This document shows, piece after piece, positions 1 to 7,151 of a stretch of 64,000 nucleotides of DNA. Source of the DNA: RI-43 sp033764725 (GTDB lineage: Bacteria; Pseudomonadota; Alphaproteobacteria; Caulobacterales; Aquidulcibacteraceae); NCBI GenBank assembly GCA_033764725.1, contig JANRIR010000021.1, positions 1-64,000 of the forward strand, read 5' to 3'. The notes under the pieces were generated by a model that had not been told where the DNA came from, made no database searches, and saw only the letters and a program-made list of their open reading frames with translations. The translations under genes were made by a program, and so were the position numbers. The stretch's first letter is position 1. Each line of letters starts with the position of its first letter.

Positions 1-827
1 CGGATCGCGCCGTCGAGCTTGTCGAGATCATAGACGTGCAGCGGCCGGCCGCGGTCGAAGCAGAAATAGTTCGTGATGTCGACAAGGATATTGCGCGGCC
101 GCAGGCCGATGGCGCGCAGCCGGCGCTGCAGCCAATCGGGCGACGGGCCGTTGCGGACATTGCGGATCACGCGGCCCGCGAAGATCGGGCAACCGGCCGC
201 GGCGTCGGTCTCGATGCGGATCGGCGAAGGAAAGCGTCCCGGAACCGGCAGCGTCGATTTCGCCTTGAGCTTGCCGAGGCCGGCCGCTGCGAGATCGCGC
301 GCAATGCCCGCCACGCCGAGCCAATCGGGACGGTTGGGCGTGACCTCGAAATCGATCACCGGATCGGCGAGGCCCAGCGCCTGCGCGATCGGGGTTCCGA
401 CCGCGAGCGCGGGATCGAGTTCGAGGATGCCGTCGGCGTCGGCGTCAAGTTCAAGCTCGGCGCCGGAGCACAGCATGCCGTTCGAAACCACGCCGCGCAC
501 CGGCCGCGCCTCGAGCACGATTCCGCTCGCCGGGATCGCCGCCCCGATCGGCGCATAGGCCGTGACGAGGCCGGCGCGCGCGTTCGGCGCGCCGCACACG
601 ATTTCCTTGCGCCCATCGATCGTATCGACCTGGCAGACGCGCAGCTTGTCCGCATTCGGATGGGGATTTGCGTCGACGATGCGCGCGACGGTGAACGCTT
701 TCAGCTTTTCGGAAGGATCCTCGACATGCTCGACCTCGAGGCCGAGCATCGTCATCGCCTCGACGATGGCGCCAAGCGATGCGTCGGTTTCAAGGTGATC
801 CTTGAGCCAGGAGAGCGTGAATTTCAT
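1..827 (-). CDS. pheT: Phenylalanyl-tRNA synthetase beta subunit, N-terminal part (window edge)
   Basis: Beta chain of the heterotetrameric PheRS that charges tRNA-Phe. About 275 N-terminal residues are present; the rest lies left of position 1. The start MKFTLSWLKDHLET is typical of bacterial PheT. It is followed by the EMAP-like tRNA-binding OB domain (roughly residues 40-150, containing NPHPNADKLRVCQVD and GVVSNGMLCS) and the beginning of the B3/B4 editing region (FEVTPNRPDWLGVAGIARDL). The ATG at 827-825 has a purine-rich AAGAAAAG upstream. pheS lies upstream on the same strand, separated by a 175-bp gap that is almost filled by an inverted pair of palindromic repeats. The two genes probably still form one transcript. 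Family assignment is secure; only the C-terminal truncation by the window is a limitation. Confidence 0.96.
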   Translation of the reverse strand, partial: MKFTLSWLKDHLETDASLGAIVEAMTMLGLEVEHVEDPSEKLKAFTVARIVDANPHPNADKLRVCQVDTIDGRKEIVCGAPNARAGLVTAYAPIGAAIPASGIVLEARPVRGVVSNGMLCSGAELELDADADGILELDPALAVGTPIAQALGLADPVIDFEVTPNRPDWLGVAGIARDLAAAGLGKLKAKSTLPVPGRFPSPIRIETDAAAGCPIFAGRVIRNVRNGPSPDWLQRRLRAIGLRPRNILVDITNYFCFDRGRPLHVYDLDKLDGAI

Positions 828-857
828 TGTCGGACTTTTCTTGCTTCGTTGCGCATG

Positions 858-979
858 CACCCCTCATCCGGCGCTTCGCGCCACCTTCTCCCACAAGGGG
901 AGAAGGACCGCCGCCTTGTCCTTCTCCCCTTGTGGGAGAAGGTGGATCGCCGCGCAGCGGCGAGACGGATGAGGGGTGC
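858..979. repeat. Family A palindromic repeat, inverted pair between pheS and pheT
   Basis: Two oppositely oriented copies of one short element. The left copy (858-906) begins CACCCCTCATCCG, has a small variable stem, then CACCTTCTCCC and the hairpin ending GGGGAGAAGG. The right copy (919-979) is its reverse complement with a different inner stem. The whole forms one large imperfect inverted repeat. The same ends recur at 6354-6483, 10209-10350, 25306-25380 and 39196-39341. Confidence 0.9.
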
Positions 980-1002
980 AAGCGCCGGCATCGAGTCTGC
1001 GT

Positions 1003-2085
1003 TCACAAACCCTGCGCCAGACCCGGCAGCAGGTACGGCGAGAACCCGTAATGCTTCAGCCAGCGCACGTCGCCGGCGAAATAATCGCGCAGATCCGGCA
1101 TGCCGTATTTCAGGCCGGCGAGGCGATCGACGCCCATGCCGAAGGCGTATCCCTGCCATTCCTCCGGATCGAGACCGCACTGGCGCAGCACATTGGGATG
1201 CACCATGCCGCAGCCCAGAATCTCGAGCCAGTCGTCGCCCTGGCCGATCTTCAACGCGCCGCCCGAGCGGTCGCAGCGCACGTCCATCTCGGCCGATGGT
1301 TCCGTGAACGGGAAATGATGCGGGCGAAACCGCACCTCGACATCGTCGACCTCGAAATAGGCCCTGATGAAAGCCATCAGCACGCCCTTGAGGTCGGCCA
1401 TGGTCGTCGTCTTGTCGATGACGAGCCCCTCGACCTGATGGAACATCGGCGTGTGCGTGGCGTCGCTGTCCTTTCGGAAGGTGCGACCCTGGCAGATCAT
1501 GCGGATCGGCGGCGCCTGCTTGAGCATCGTGCGCACCTGCACGGGGCTCGTATGCGTGCGCAACACTTTGCGTTCGCCGGAAGCATCCGGCTGCAGGAAG
1601 AACGTGTCGTGCATGTCGCGCGCGGGATGCTTCGGCGGGAAGTTCAGCGCGGTGAAATTGTTGAAATCAGTTTCGATGTCGGGGCCTTCCTCGAGCGAAA
1701 AACCCATGTCCCCGAAGATCGCGGCGATCTCCTCCATCACCCAGGAGATCGGATGAAGGGCGCCGGCCGGCGCGCGCGCCGCCGGCAGCGTGACGTCGAC
1801 GGCGTTGGCGCGCAGCTGCGCCTCGAGCGCAGCCTCCGCAAGCGCCGCCTTCTTCACCGTGATCGCTTCGCTGACGCGATCCTTCAGCCCGTTCAGCAGC
1901 GGGCCCATGCGCTGGCGCTCGTCCGCGCTCATGGCGCCGAGCGTGCGCATCAGGCCCGAGACGAGCCCCTGCTTTCCCAGCGCCTCGATGCGCAGCGCTT
2001 CGAGGGCGGTTTCGTCCGTCGCCGCCGCCGCGCGCGCGAGCAGGTCGCGCTCCAGGGCGGGGATGTCTGTGGTGGGTGCGTCCAT
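1003..2085 (-). CDS. pheS: Phenylalanyl-tRNA synthetase alpha subunit
   Basis: Catalytic alpha chain of PheRS (class II aminoacyl-tRNA synthetase, cytoplasmic, pairs with PheT). It has an N-terminal coiled-coil arm (about residues 1-85), then the catalytic core with FGDMGFSLEEGPDIETDF, RDMHDTFFL, a motif-2 region with RVRTMLKQAPP-type sequence, and motif 3 at the end (GYAFGMGVDRLAGLKYG). The ATG at 2085 is preferred over a GTG three codons upstream, because an AGGTGA lies about six bases before it; this gives 360 aa, normal for the family. Downstream is pheT and upstream, after a repeat-filled 198-bp gap, is rplT, so this is the conserved rpmI-rplT-pheS-pheT order with repeats inserted at two junctions. 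Confidence 0.97.
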   Translation of the reverse strand: MDAPTTDIPALERDLLARAAAATDETALEALRIEALGKQGLVSGLMRTLGAMSADERQRMGPLLNGLKDRVSEAITVKKAALAEAALEAQLRANAVDVTLPAARAPAGALHPISWVMEEIAAIFGDMGFSLEEGPDIETDFNNFTALNFPPKHPARDMHDTFFLQPDASGERKVLRTHTSPVQVRTMLKQAPPIRMICQGRTFRKDSDATHTPMFHQVEGLVIDKTTTMADLKGVLMAFIRAYFEVDDVEVRFRPHHFPFTEPSAEMDVRCDRSGGALKIGQGDDWLEILGCGMVHPNVLRQCGLDPEEWQGYAFGMGVDRLAGLKYGMPDLRDYFAGDVRWLKHYGFSPYLLPGLAQGL

Positions 2086-2131
2086 GAGCGTCACCTAATG
2101 CGACCCGCTCCTGCATGGGAGCGGTAGGGCG

Positions 2132-2244
2132 CCTCTCCCCCTGCGAAGGGGGAGAGGGCCAGGGTGAGGGGGCGGCGCGAACGCTTGGACCGCCAGTGCT
2201 CCACCCTCACCCCGGCCCTCTCCCTCCTCACGGAGGGCGAGGGA
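2132..2244. repeat. Family B palindromic repeat, inverted pair between rplT and pheS
   Basis: Positions 2132-2172 hold CCTCTCCCCC-loop-GGGGGAGAGG followed by a GGGTGAGGGGG tail. Positions 2202-2244 hold the opposite orientation (CCACCCTCACCCC, then a CCCTCTCCCTC hairpin). A second inverted pair of the same family is at 46316-46430. Such elements often lie at operon junctions, where they may end or stabilise transcripts. Confidence 0.85.
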
Positions 2245-2283
2245 GCGAATGACGTGATCACCGCATTTGGCGCGGCGGCGCCG

Positions 2284-2640
2284 TTACGTCAGCGCGGCGC
2301 GGGCCTTTTCCACCAACCCTCTAAACGCGTCCGGCTGGTTCATGGCCATATCGGCCATGACCTTGCGGTCGACCTCGACCCCGGCCTTGGCGAGGCCGTC
2401 GATCAGGCGGGAATAGGTGAGCCCCTCTTCCCGGACGGCCGCGTTGATCCGCTGGATCCAGAGCGCGCGGAAATTGCGCTTCTTCACCCGGCGGTCGCGA
2501 TAGGCGTACTTCGCGGCCTTCTCGACCGCGGCGTTCGCCGTGCGGAACGTGTTCTTGCGCCGGCCCCGATAGCCCTTGGCGAGCTTCAAAACCTTCTTGT
2601 GCCGGGCGTGCGCGGTGACGCCCCCTTTGACGCGGGCCAT
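2284..2640 (-). CDS. rplT: 50S ribosomal protein L20
   Basis: Primary 23S rRNA-binding protein needed early in large-subunit assembly. The 118 aa are full length. The protein has the basic family start MARVKGGVTAHARHKKVLK, the central arginine/lysine-rich helix YRDRRVKKRNFRALWIQRIN, and an L20 C-terminal domain with LTYSRLIDGLAKAGVEVDRK. It starts three bases downstream of the rpmI stop, so the two are translationally linked. In many bacteria L20 represses its own operon by binding a leader near infC-rpmI. Here infC is about 3.6 kb away, so any such control must use a different leader arrangement. Confidence 0.98.
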   Translation of the reverse strand: MARVKGGVTAHARHKKVLKLAKGYRGRRKNTFRTANAAVEKAAKYAYRDRRVKKRNFRALWIQRINAAVREEGLTYSRLIDGLAKAGVEVDRKVMADMAMNQPDAFRGLVEKARAALT

Positions 2641-2643
2641 GGG

Positions 2644-2847
2644 TCAATCCAATCCGTAAGGGATCCAGAGCTTCACGCGGTCGCCATCGGGTTTGGCGAG
2701 CACGGAGGTGCCCCGGTTCTGGCGGATATATTTGCCCTTATGGCTAATGAGGCGGTGCCGCTTGCCCGCGGCGCCGGCCTTCACCTTGCCGGTCGCCGTG
2801 AGCGTGAAGCGTTTTTTGACGCCGCTCTTGGTCTTCAGTTTCGGCAT
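2644..2847 (-). CDS. rpmI: 50S ribosomal protein L35
   Basis: Small basic 67-residue protein of the large ribosomal subunit. It begins MPKLKTKSGVKKRF and contains the conserved HRLISHKGKYIRQNRG stretch. The start at 2847 is fixed by the family N-terminus and by a strong AAAGGAG Shine-Dalgarno at the proper spacing; a longer upstream reading frame is not supported. rplT follows after three bases. The 117 bp upstream, before the SRAP-like gene, probably hold the promoter of the ribosomal protein operon. Confidence 0.97.
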   Translation of the reverse strand: MPKLKTKSGVKKRFTLTATGKVKAGAAGKRHRLISHKGKYIRQNRGTSVLAKPDGDRVKLWIPYGLD

Positions 2848-2964
2848 TTCAGCTCCTTTGCGGGGACGAGCCCCGTCCGCTTGATGAACCGCCTCGGCAT
2901 GCCGTTTCGCCGGGCCGCTCCAAAGAGGCGGGCTGGTAGCACGGGGCCGGGCGCCGGGCAAGGA

Positions 2965-3633
2965 TCACAGGAGCGGCGGCTGACTGGCCGCGCCGGCGCG
3001 CCGGGGCGGGCGCCCCCGTCCAGCCTTCGCCTCCTCCGCCATGGCCCAGGCGCCGGCGTCGTCGTGCGGAGCCAAAAGCGCCTTGACCGCCTCACGCGGC
3101 GCGTCGGTTTCGCCAAGCCAAAGCGGCCAATCGTCGAACGCCAGGATGGCGGGCATGCGGTCGGTGATGCGGGCGATGAGCGGGTTGGGCGGCGTCGTCG
3201 CCATCACGAAGGTCAGCAGCGTCTCGTCGTCCTTGCGCCATTCTTCATAGATCACCGCAATGCCGAGCGGCGCCGGCGGCGTGATCGTCCATTGCTGCGT
3301 TTTGCCGTTCGCCAGCTCCAGGCCCTCGTTGAACGTGGCCACCGGCAGCACGCCGCGGCGCTGCGCGAACGCCTCGGCGAAGGTGGGCTTCTCGTCGATG
3401 GTTTCGCTGCGCGCATGCATATGCTTGGGCCGCGAAGGATTTTCAGCGCGGCGATCGGCGAAGCCCCAGCGCATGGGCGAAAGCCTGCGCACGCCGCTTT
3501 CATCAAGATGCAACACCTTGGCGAAGCGCATCGGCGTGACTGTGACGGTCGCCGCCTCCGGCGTCAGCGTGAGCGGCTGCGAGAAGGCGTGCACCTCCGC
3601 CCATGTCGCCATCTGGGTGAATTTTCCGCACAT
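2965..3633 (-). CDS. SRAP (YedK/HMCES)-like protein with altered active site
   Basis: Member of the SOS response-associated peptidase family, whose catalytic Cys2 crosslinks to abasic sites in single-stranded DNA. The start at 3633 gives MCGKFTQ, placing Cys at position 2 as required after Met removal (222 aa). Compared with E. coli YedK, Cys2 and the active-site Glu (E103 in TFNEG) are kept. The Asn of the NAR motif is His73 (MHARSET), and the catalytic His of the IHDR motif is Thr157 (ITDRMPAIL). Crosslink formation or resolution may therefore be changed. It starts 10 bp after the AhpD-like gene, on the same strand, so it is probably co-transcribed with it and the acyl-CoA synthetase, a context with no obvious repair link. 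The family is certain; the activity is not. Confidence 0.85.
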   Translation of the reverse strand: MCGKFTQMATWAEVHAFSQPLTLTPEAATVTVTPMRFAKVLHLDESGVRRLSPMRWGFADRRAENPSRPKHMHARSETIDEKPTFAEAFAQRRGVLPVATFNEGLELANGKTQQWTITPPAPLGIAVIYEEWRKDDETLLTFVMATTPPNPLIARITDRMPAILAFDDWPLWLGETDAPREAVKALLAPHDDAGAWAMAEEAKAGRGRPPRRAGAASQPPLL

Positions 3634-3643
3634 CGACAGCGCC

Positions 3644-4177
3644 TCAGATCGGGCAGGCCGCGACTTCAAGCTGCAGCATCGCGAGCACGCGGCCGAAGCC
3701 GATATATTGGCCCGCCATCATGGCGAGTTCGAGGAATTCCGCATCGCTGAAATGCGTGCGCATCCGCGCGACGTCCCCGTCGCCAATGCTGTGATGATCG
3801 ACCGCCATTTTTTCAGCGAACCAGATCGCTGCCCTCTCGCGCGGCGTGAAATCGGCCTCCTCGGCGCGGTCGACCCCGCGCGCGGCCTCCTCTTCCTGCA
3901 CGACATCGGGCGCCATGCGCACGCTCTTGCACAAGACGCAGCCGTTCAGAGTCGCGATGCGCAGCCGCACCAATTCCTTCAGCCGCGGCTCAAGCAATCC
4001 CGCGCCGCCCGTGTGCCACGGATAATAGAAGGTCTGATAGGCCTGCACGAGATCGGGATGCGGCGCGAACGCGCGCGCGAAATTGCGGCCGAGCCAATTG
4101 TCCGCCGGCGTCGCGTCGTGAATGGCCTTCAGATAGGGCGGCAACGCTTCGGGTTCGGCGAGCGGCAGACGTGACAT
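3644..4177 (-). CDS. Carboxymuconolactone decarboxylase / AhpD-like protein
   Basis: 177-residue all-helical CMD/AhpD-fold protein. The core RLKELVRLRIATLNGC precedes C80-V-L-C83, the CxxC pair used by AhpD-type peroxidase or disulfide reductase members, and later there is a helix with DAEFLELAMMAGQYIGFGR. The start at 4177 (MSRLPLAEPEALPPYL) has AAGGAG seven bases upstream. It starts 11 bp after the acyl-CoA synthetase stop and ends 10 bp before the SRAP-like start, so the three probably form one operon. The substrate is unknown; CMD proteins next to acyl-CoA synthetases often act in degradation pathways or as redox partners. Confidence 0.88.
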   Translation of the reverse strand: MSRLPLAEPEALPPYLKAIHDATPADNWLGRNFARAFAPHPDLVQAYQTFYYPWHTGGAGLLEPRLKELVRLRIATLNGCVLCKSVRMAPDVVQEEEAARGVDRAEEADFTPRERAAIWFAEKMAVDHHSIGDGDVARMRTHFSDAEFLELAMMAGQYIGFGRVLAMLQLEVAACPI

Positions 4178-4188
4178 GGCAGACTCCT

Positions 4189-5763
4189 TCAAATCTTGCG
4201 GTCGCGGCCGGCCCAATAGGGATCGCGCAGCGGCTTCTTCTGGATCTTTCCCGTGCCCGTGCGCGGAATATGCGCGACGAAATCAACGCTCTTGGGCGCC
4301 TTGTAGCCGGCGAGCAGCGCGCGGCAATGCGCGATCAGATCGGCCGCCAGGCGATCGTCGGCGGCGACGCCCTCCTTCACCTGCACGATCGCCTTCACGT
4401 TCTCGCCGAACTCGTCGTCCGGCACGCCGATCACGGCGCAATCCTCCACTGCGGGATGCGCGTTGAGCGCGCCTTCGATCTCGGCCGGATAAATGTTCAC
4501 GCCGCCGGAAATGATCATGTCGATCTTGCGGTCCGACAGCCAAAGATAGCCATCCGCGTCGAGGCGACCGATGTCGCCGGTGGTGAACACGCCCGGCTCG
4601 CGGTGCGCGGCGGCGGTTTTCTCGGGATCGTTGTGATAGGTGAAGTCGCTGCCCATGCGGCTTTTGAAATAGAGCGCGCCGTCCTGGCCTTCGGGAAGCG
4701 CTGCGCCGTCGTCGCCCAGAACGAACACCTCCATCGTCGGCAATGGCTTGCCGACGCTGCCGCCCTTGTCCAGCCATTCCTGCGCCGAGATCATCGAGAT
4801 GATCGATCCTTCCGTGGATCCGTAATATTCGGTGATCTTCGGGCCCCACCATTCGATCAGGCCGCGCTTGACGCTGGGCGGACATGGCGCTGCGCCATGA
4901 ATGGCGATGGCGAGACTGTCGCCGCGAAAGCGCGCCTTCGCCTCGTCCGGCGCATCGAGCAGGCGCTTCATCTGCGTCGGCACGAGATGCACGTTGGTCA
5001 CGCCATGGCGATCGATCAGATCGAGCACGCCGGCGGCGTCGAATTTGTGCTGCATCACCACGCTCGATCCCGCCGCCATCGGCAGGAACGAGAACGCCCA
5101 TTGCGCGGAATGATAGAACGGCCCGCACAGCAACGTTTTTCCAGGCACGGGAACGAACGTCGCGAAGCTGCCGCCGATCATTTTCAGCATGTCGGGCGGC
5201 AGGCCGGCTGCGCCGGACAGCGATCCGCGCACGCCCTTCGGCCGCCCCGTCGTGCCCGACGTGTAGAACATCGGCCCGCCCATGGTCTGGTCCTGCGGTT
5301 CATCGGGCGCGGCGTTGGCGACGACCGCTTCGTAGCCGATCGCGCGCGCCTCGCCGCGCAGCGGGCCGTCCGCGCCGTCGATGCACACCACGATTTTGAC
5401 CTGCGCGCTGCGCGGATCGCGCAAGGCTGCCGCCGCCGCATCGCCATAGCGCGCGTCGACGATCACCGCCGCCGCGCCGGAGTCGGCGAAAACATACGCC
5501 AGTTCGTCGGCCACGAAGTGCCAGTTCACCGGCACATAGGTCCAGCCGCCATGCGCGCACGCGAACGCGATCTCGAACCATTCGCGCCGGTTCGCCGCGA
5601 TCACCGCGATCACGTCGCCGGCCTTCAGCCCCGCATCGCGCAGGCCGTTGACCAGCCGGTTCACGCGCTCATCCAGCGCCGCCCATCCGGTGGCGCCCGC
5701 CTCGTCGATCAACGCCGGCTCCGCCCCGCGCGTCTGCGCAAAGTCGCGCGTCAACACCGCCAT
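4189..5763 (-). CDS. AMP-dependent acyl-CoA synthetase (FadD-like)
   Basis: 524-residue member of the ANL superfamily, which activates a carboxylic acid as acyl-AMP and transfers it to CoA. Visible motifs: the phosphate-binding loop YTSGTTGRPKG at about 167-177, the A5 motif YYGSTEG, A7/A8 (TTGDIGRLDADGYLWLSDRK followed by DMIISGGVNIYPAEIE) and the C-terminal catalytic lysine region RTGTGKIQKKPLR. The ATG at 5763 begins MAVLTRDFAQ and has GGGAGAG upstream; a longer start 63 bases upstream lacks support. The acyl substrate cannot be told from sequence; a medium or long-chain or aromatic acid is possible. It is first gene of a probable operon with the AhpD-like and SRAP-like genes. Confidence 0.92.
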   Translation of the reverse strand: MAVLTRDFAQTRGAEPALIDEAGATGWAALDERVNRLVNGLRDAGLKAGDVIAVIAANRREWFEIAFACAHGGWTYVPVNWHFVADELAYVFADSGAAAVIVDARYGDAAAAALRDPRSAQVKIVVCIDGADGPLRGEARAIGYEAVVANAAPDEPQDQTMGGPMFYTSGTTGRPKGVRGSLSGAAGLPPDMLKMIGGSFATFVPVPGKTLLCGPFYHSAQWAFSFLPMAAGSSVVMQHKFDAAGVLDLIDRHGVTNVHLVPTQMKRLLDAPDEAKARFRGDSLAIAIHGAAPCPPSVKRGLIEWWGPKITEYYGSTEGSIISMISAQEWLDKGGSVGKPLPTMEVFVLGDDGAALPEGQDGALYFKSRMGSDFTYHNDPEKTAAAHREPGVFTTGDIGRLDADGYLWLSDRKIDMIISGGVNIYPAEIEGALNAHPAVEDCAVIGVPDDEFGENVKAIVQVKEGVAADDRLAADLIAHCRALLAGYKAPKSVDFVAHIPRTGTGKIQKKPLRDPYWAGRDRKI

Positions 5764-5911
5764 CGCGTCTCTCCCGTCTCCACCCGCGCGTGTTGTGTCG
5801 TTGTCGCGCGCGCCATCCTTTCGCACGTGCGCCGCCCACGCAATGCGCCGGCGCCCACGATTGCGCGAGCGGCGCGGGCGCGCCTATGCTGGGGGACGTT
5901 TGGAGCCGCCC

Positions 5912-6343
5912 ATGCCGCGCGGGATCGAGGATGCGAAGGCCGAACTGAAGGCGCTGCCCAAGCGCCTGCGCCAGGCGTTCCACACCGTCATCAACAATCG
6001 CGGGACGCTGGCGCTGTTCGTGATGCTGACGATCGCGTTCGGCGCCCAGGCGGCGCTCGCGCCGAGCCGGCTGCCGCCGCTCGGCGGCTGGTCGCTGGCC
6101 GCAGTGGGCCTTCCGCCGTTGGACTTGGGGGAAGCGGGCCGCATCGCCGCCGACGCCGGCCAGGCCGCCGCGCGCCAAGGCGGCGGGGACCGGCTGAAAG
6201 AGGCGCTCGACGCGCGCCCCGAACTGAAACCGGTGATCAATGGCGTCGGCTTCGGCGTATCCCTGGTGATCGCGCTGCTCTTGGCCGTCTACCAGTCGCG
6301 CCAACCCTACCACCTGCGCCGCGAAGGGCTCGCGAAAGCGTAA
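5912..6343 (+). CDS. Small membrane protein, unknown function
   Basis: 143-residue protein not recognised as a named family. It has a cytoplasmic basic start (MPRGIEDAKAELKALPKRLRQAF), a first transmembrane helix at about residues 30-50 (TLALFVMLTIAFGAQAALA), a loop rich in Gly/Ala/Leu/Asp, and a second helix near the end (GVSLVIALLLAVYQS) followed by a basic tail. The start at 5912 has GGAG about 8 bases upstream; in-frame upstream ATGs exist but extend into the divergent promoter region shared with the acyl-CoA synthetase. It is followed by an inverted pair of family A repeats and then by infC on the opposite strand. Confidence 0.7.
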   Translation: MPRGIEDAKAELKALPKRLRQAFHTVINNRGTLALFVMLTIAFGAQAALAPSRLPPLGGWSLAAVGLPPLDLGEAGRIAADAGQAAARQGGGDRLKEALDARPELKPVINGVGFGVSLVIALLLAVYQSRQPYHLRREGLAKA

Positions 6344-6353
6344 CCCGCCTTCT

Positions 6354-6483
6354 CCTTCTCCCCTTGTGGGAGAAGGTGTCAGCGAAGCTGACGGATGAGG
6401 GGTGAAGGCGCGACTTCGGAATCCTGGGCGCAAGCACCCCTCATCCGGCCCTTCGGGCCACCTTCTCCCACAAGGGGAGAAGG
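6354..6483. repeat. Family A palindromic repeat, inverted pair
   Basis: 6354-6404 reads CCTTCTCCCC-TTGTGGGAGAAGG, a stem GTCAGC/GCTGAC, then GGATGAGGGGTG. 6435-6483 is the opposite orientation, with inner stem GCCC-TTC-GGGC. The pair lies between two convergent genes and could act as a bidirectional terminator. Confidence 0.9.
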
Positions 6484-6488
6484 GGGAG

Positions 6489-7061
6489 TCAGCCGCGCGG
6501 CGACATCACCATGACGACCTGCCGGCCCTCGAAGCGCGGCTCCTGCTCGACTTTGGCGATCTGGTCGAGCTCGCTGCGCATGCGCTCCAACAGCTCCATG
6601 CCAAGGTGTGTGTGCGCCAGCTCGCGGCCGCGGAAGCGCAGCGTCACCTTCACCTTGTCGCCCTCTTCGAAGAAGCGATGGATGGCGCGCATTTTCACGT
6701 CGTAATCGTGGTCGTCGATATTGGGACGGACCTTCACTTCCTTGAGCTCGACCTGCTTGGCGTTCTTGCGCGCGGCGGCCTTTTTCTTCTGCTCCTCGAA
6801 GCGGAACTTGCCGAAGTCCATGATCTTGCAGACCGGGGGCTGCGCCTGCGGCGCCACTTCCACCAGGTCGAGCCCGGCCTCCTGGGCGGCCTCGAGGGCG
6901 GCCCCGATGGGCATCTCTCCCTGCTTCTCGCCGTTTTCATCGATCAGAAGGACACGAGGGACGCCGCGGATTTCCTCATTGACGCGCGGCCCATCCTTGA
7001 CGGGCGGCGGTGCGGCGAATGGACGACGGGCTATGCTGATCTCCCAAAGCTGTTGGAACAT
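6489..7061 (-). CDS. infC: Translation initiation factor IF-3
   Basis: Two-domain initiation factor that controls fidelity of start-codon and initiator tRNA selection on the 30S subunit. The N-domain contains RVNEEIRGVPRVLLIDENGE, the linker PPVCKIMDFGKFRFEEQKKK is classic, and the C-domain has KEVKVRPNIDDHDYDVK and KVKVTLRFRGRE. The ATG at 7061 gives 190 aa, but the expected N-terminus (ARRPFAAPPPVKDGPRVN) is better reached from an ATA at 7034-7032. That ATA has GGGAG six bases upstream, while the ATG lacks a well-placed Shine-Dalgarno. Non-AUG starts of infC are known and let IF-3 regulate itself. Unusually, infC is not next to rpmI-rplT here. Identity certain; 5' end uncertain. Confidence 0.95.
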   Translation of the reverse strand: MFQQLWEISIARRPFAAPPPVKDGPRVNEEIRGVPRVLLIDENGEKQGEMPIGAALEAAQEAGLDLVEVAPQAQPPVCKIMDFGKFRFEEQKKKAAARKNAKQVELKEVKVRPNIDDHDYDVKMRAIHRFFEEGDKVKVTLRFRGRELAHTHLGMELLERMRSELDQIAKVEQEPRFEGRQVVMVMSPRG

Positions 7062-7151
7062 GCGCGCGAGAATCCCCCCGCGCGCGCGACCTATATCGCT
7101 CCGCGGCGCGACGCCATCAAGGCAAAGCTGGCGGCGGCGCGCGCCTGGCCC

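Noticed and set aside
2848..2961. Extended start for L35 giving a 105-residue protein
   Set aside because: The extra 38 residues are unlike any L35, and a strong AAAGGAG fits the 67-residue start.
2164..3750. Plus-strand open frame spanning the rplT/rpmI/SRAP region
   Set aside because: It runs antisense through three well-supported genes and through a repeat, with low-complexity Arg/Gly sequence.
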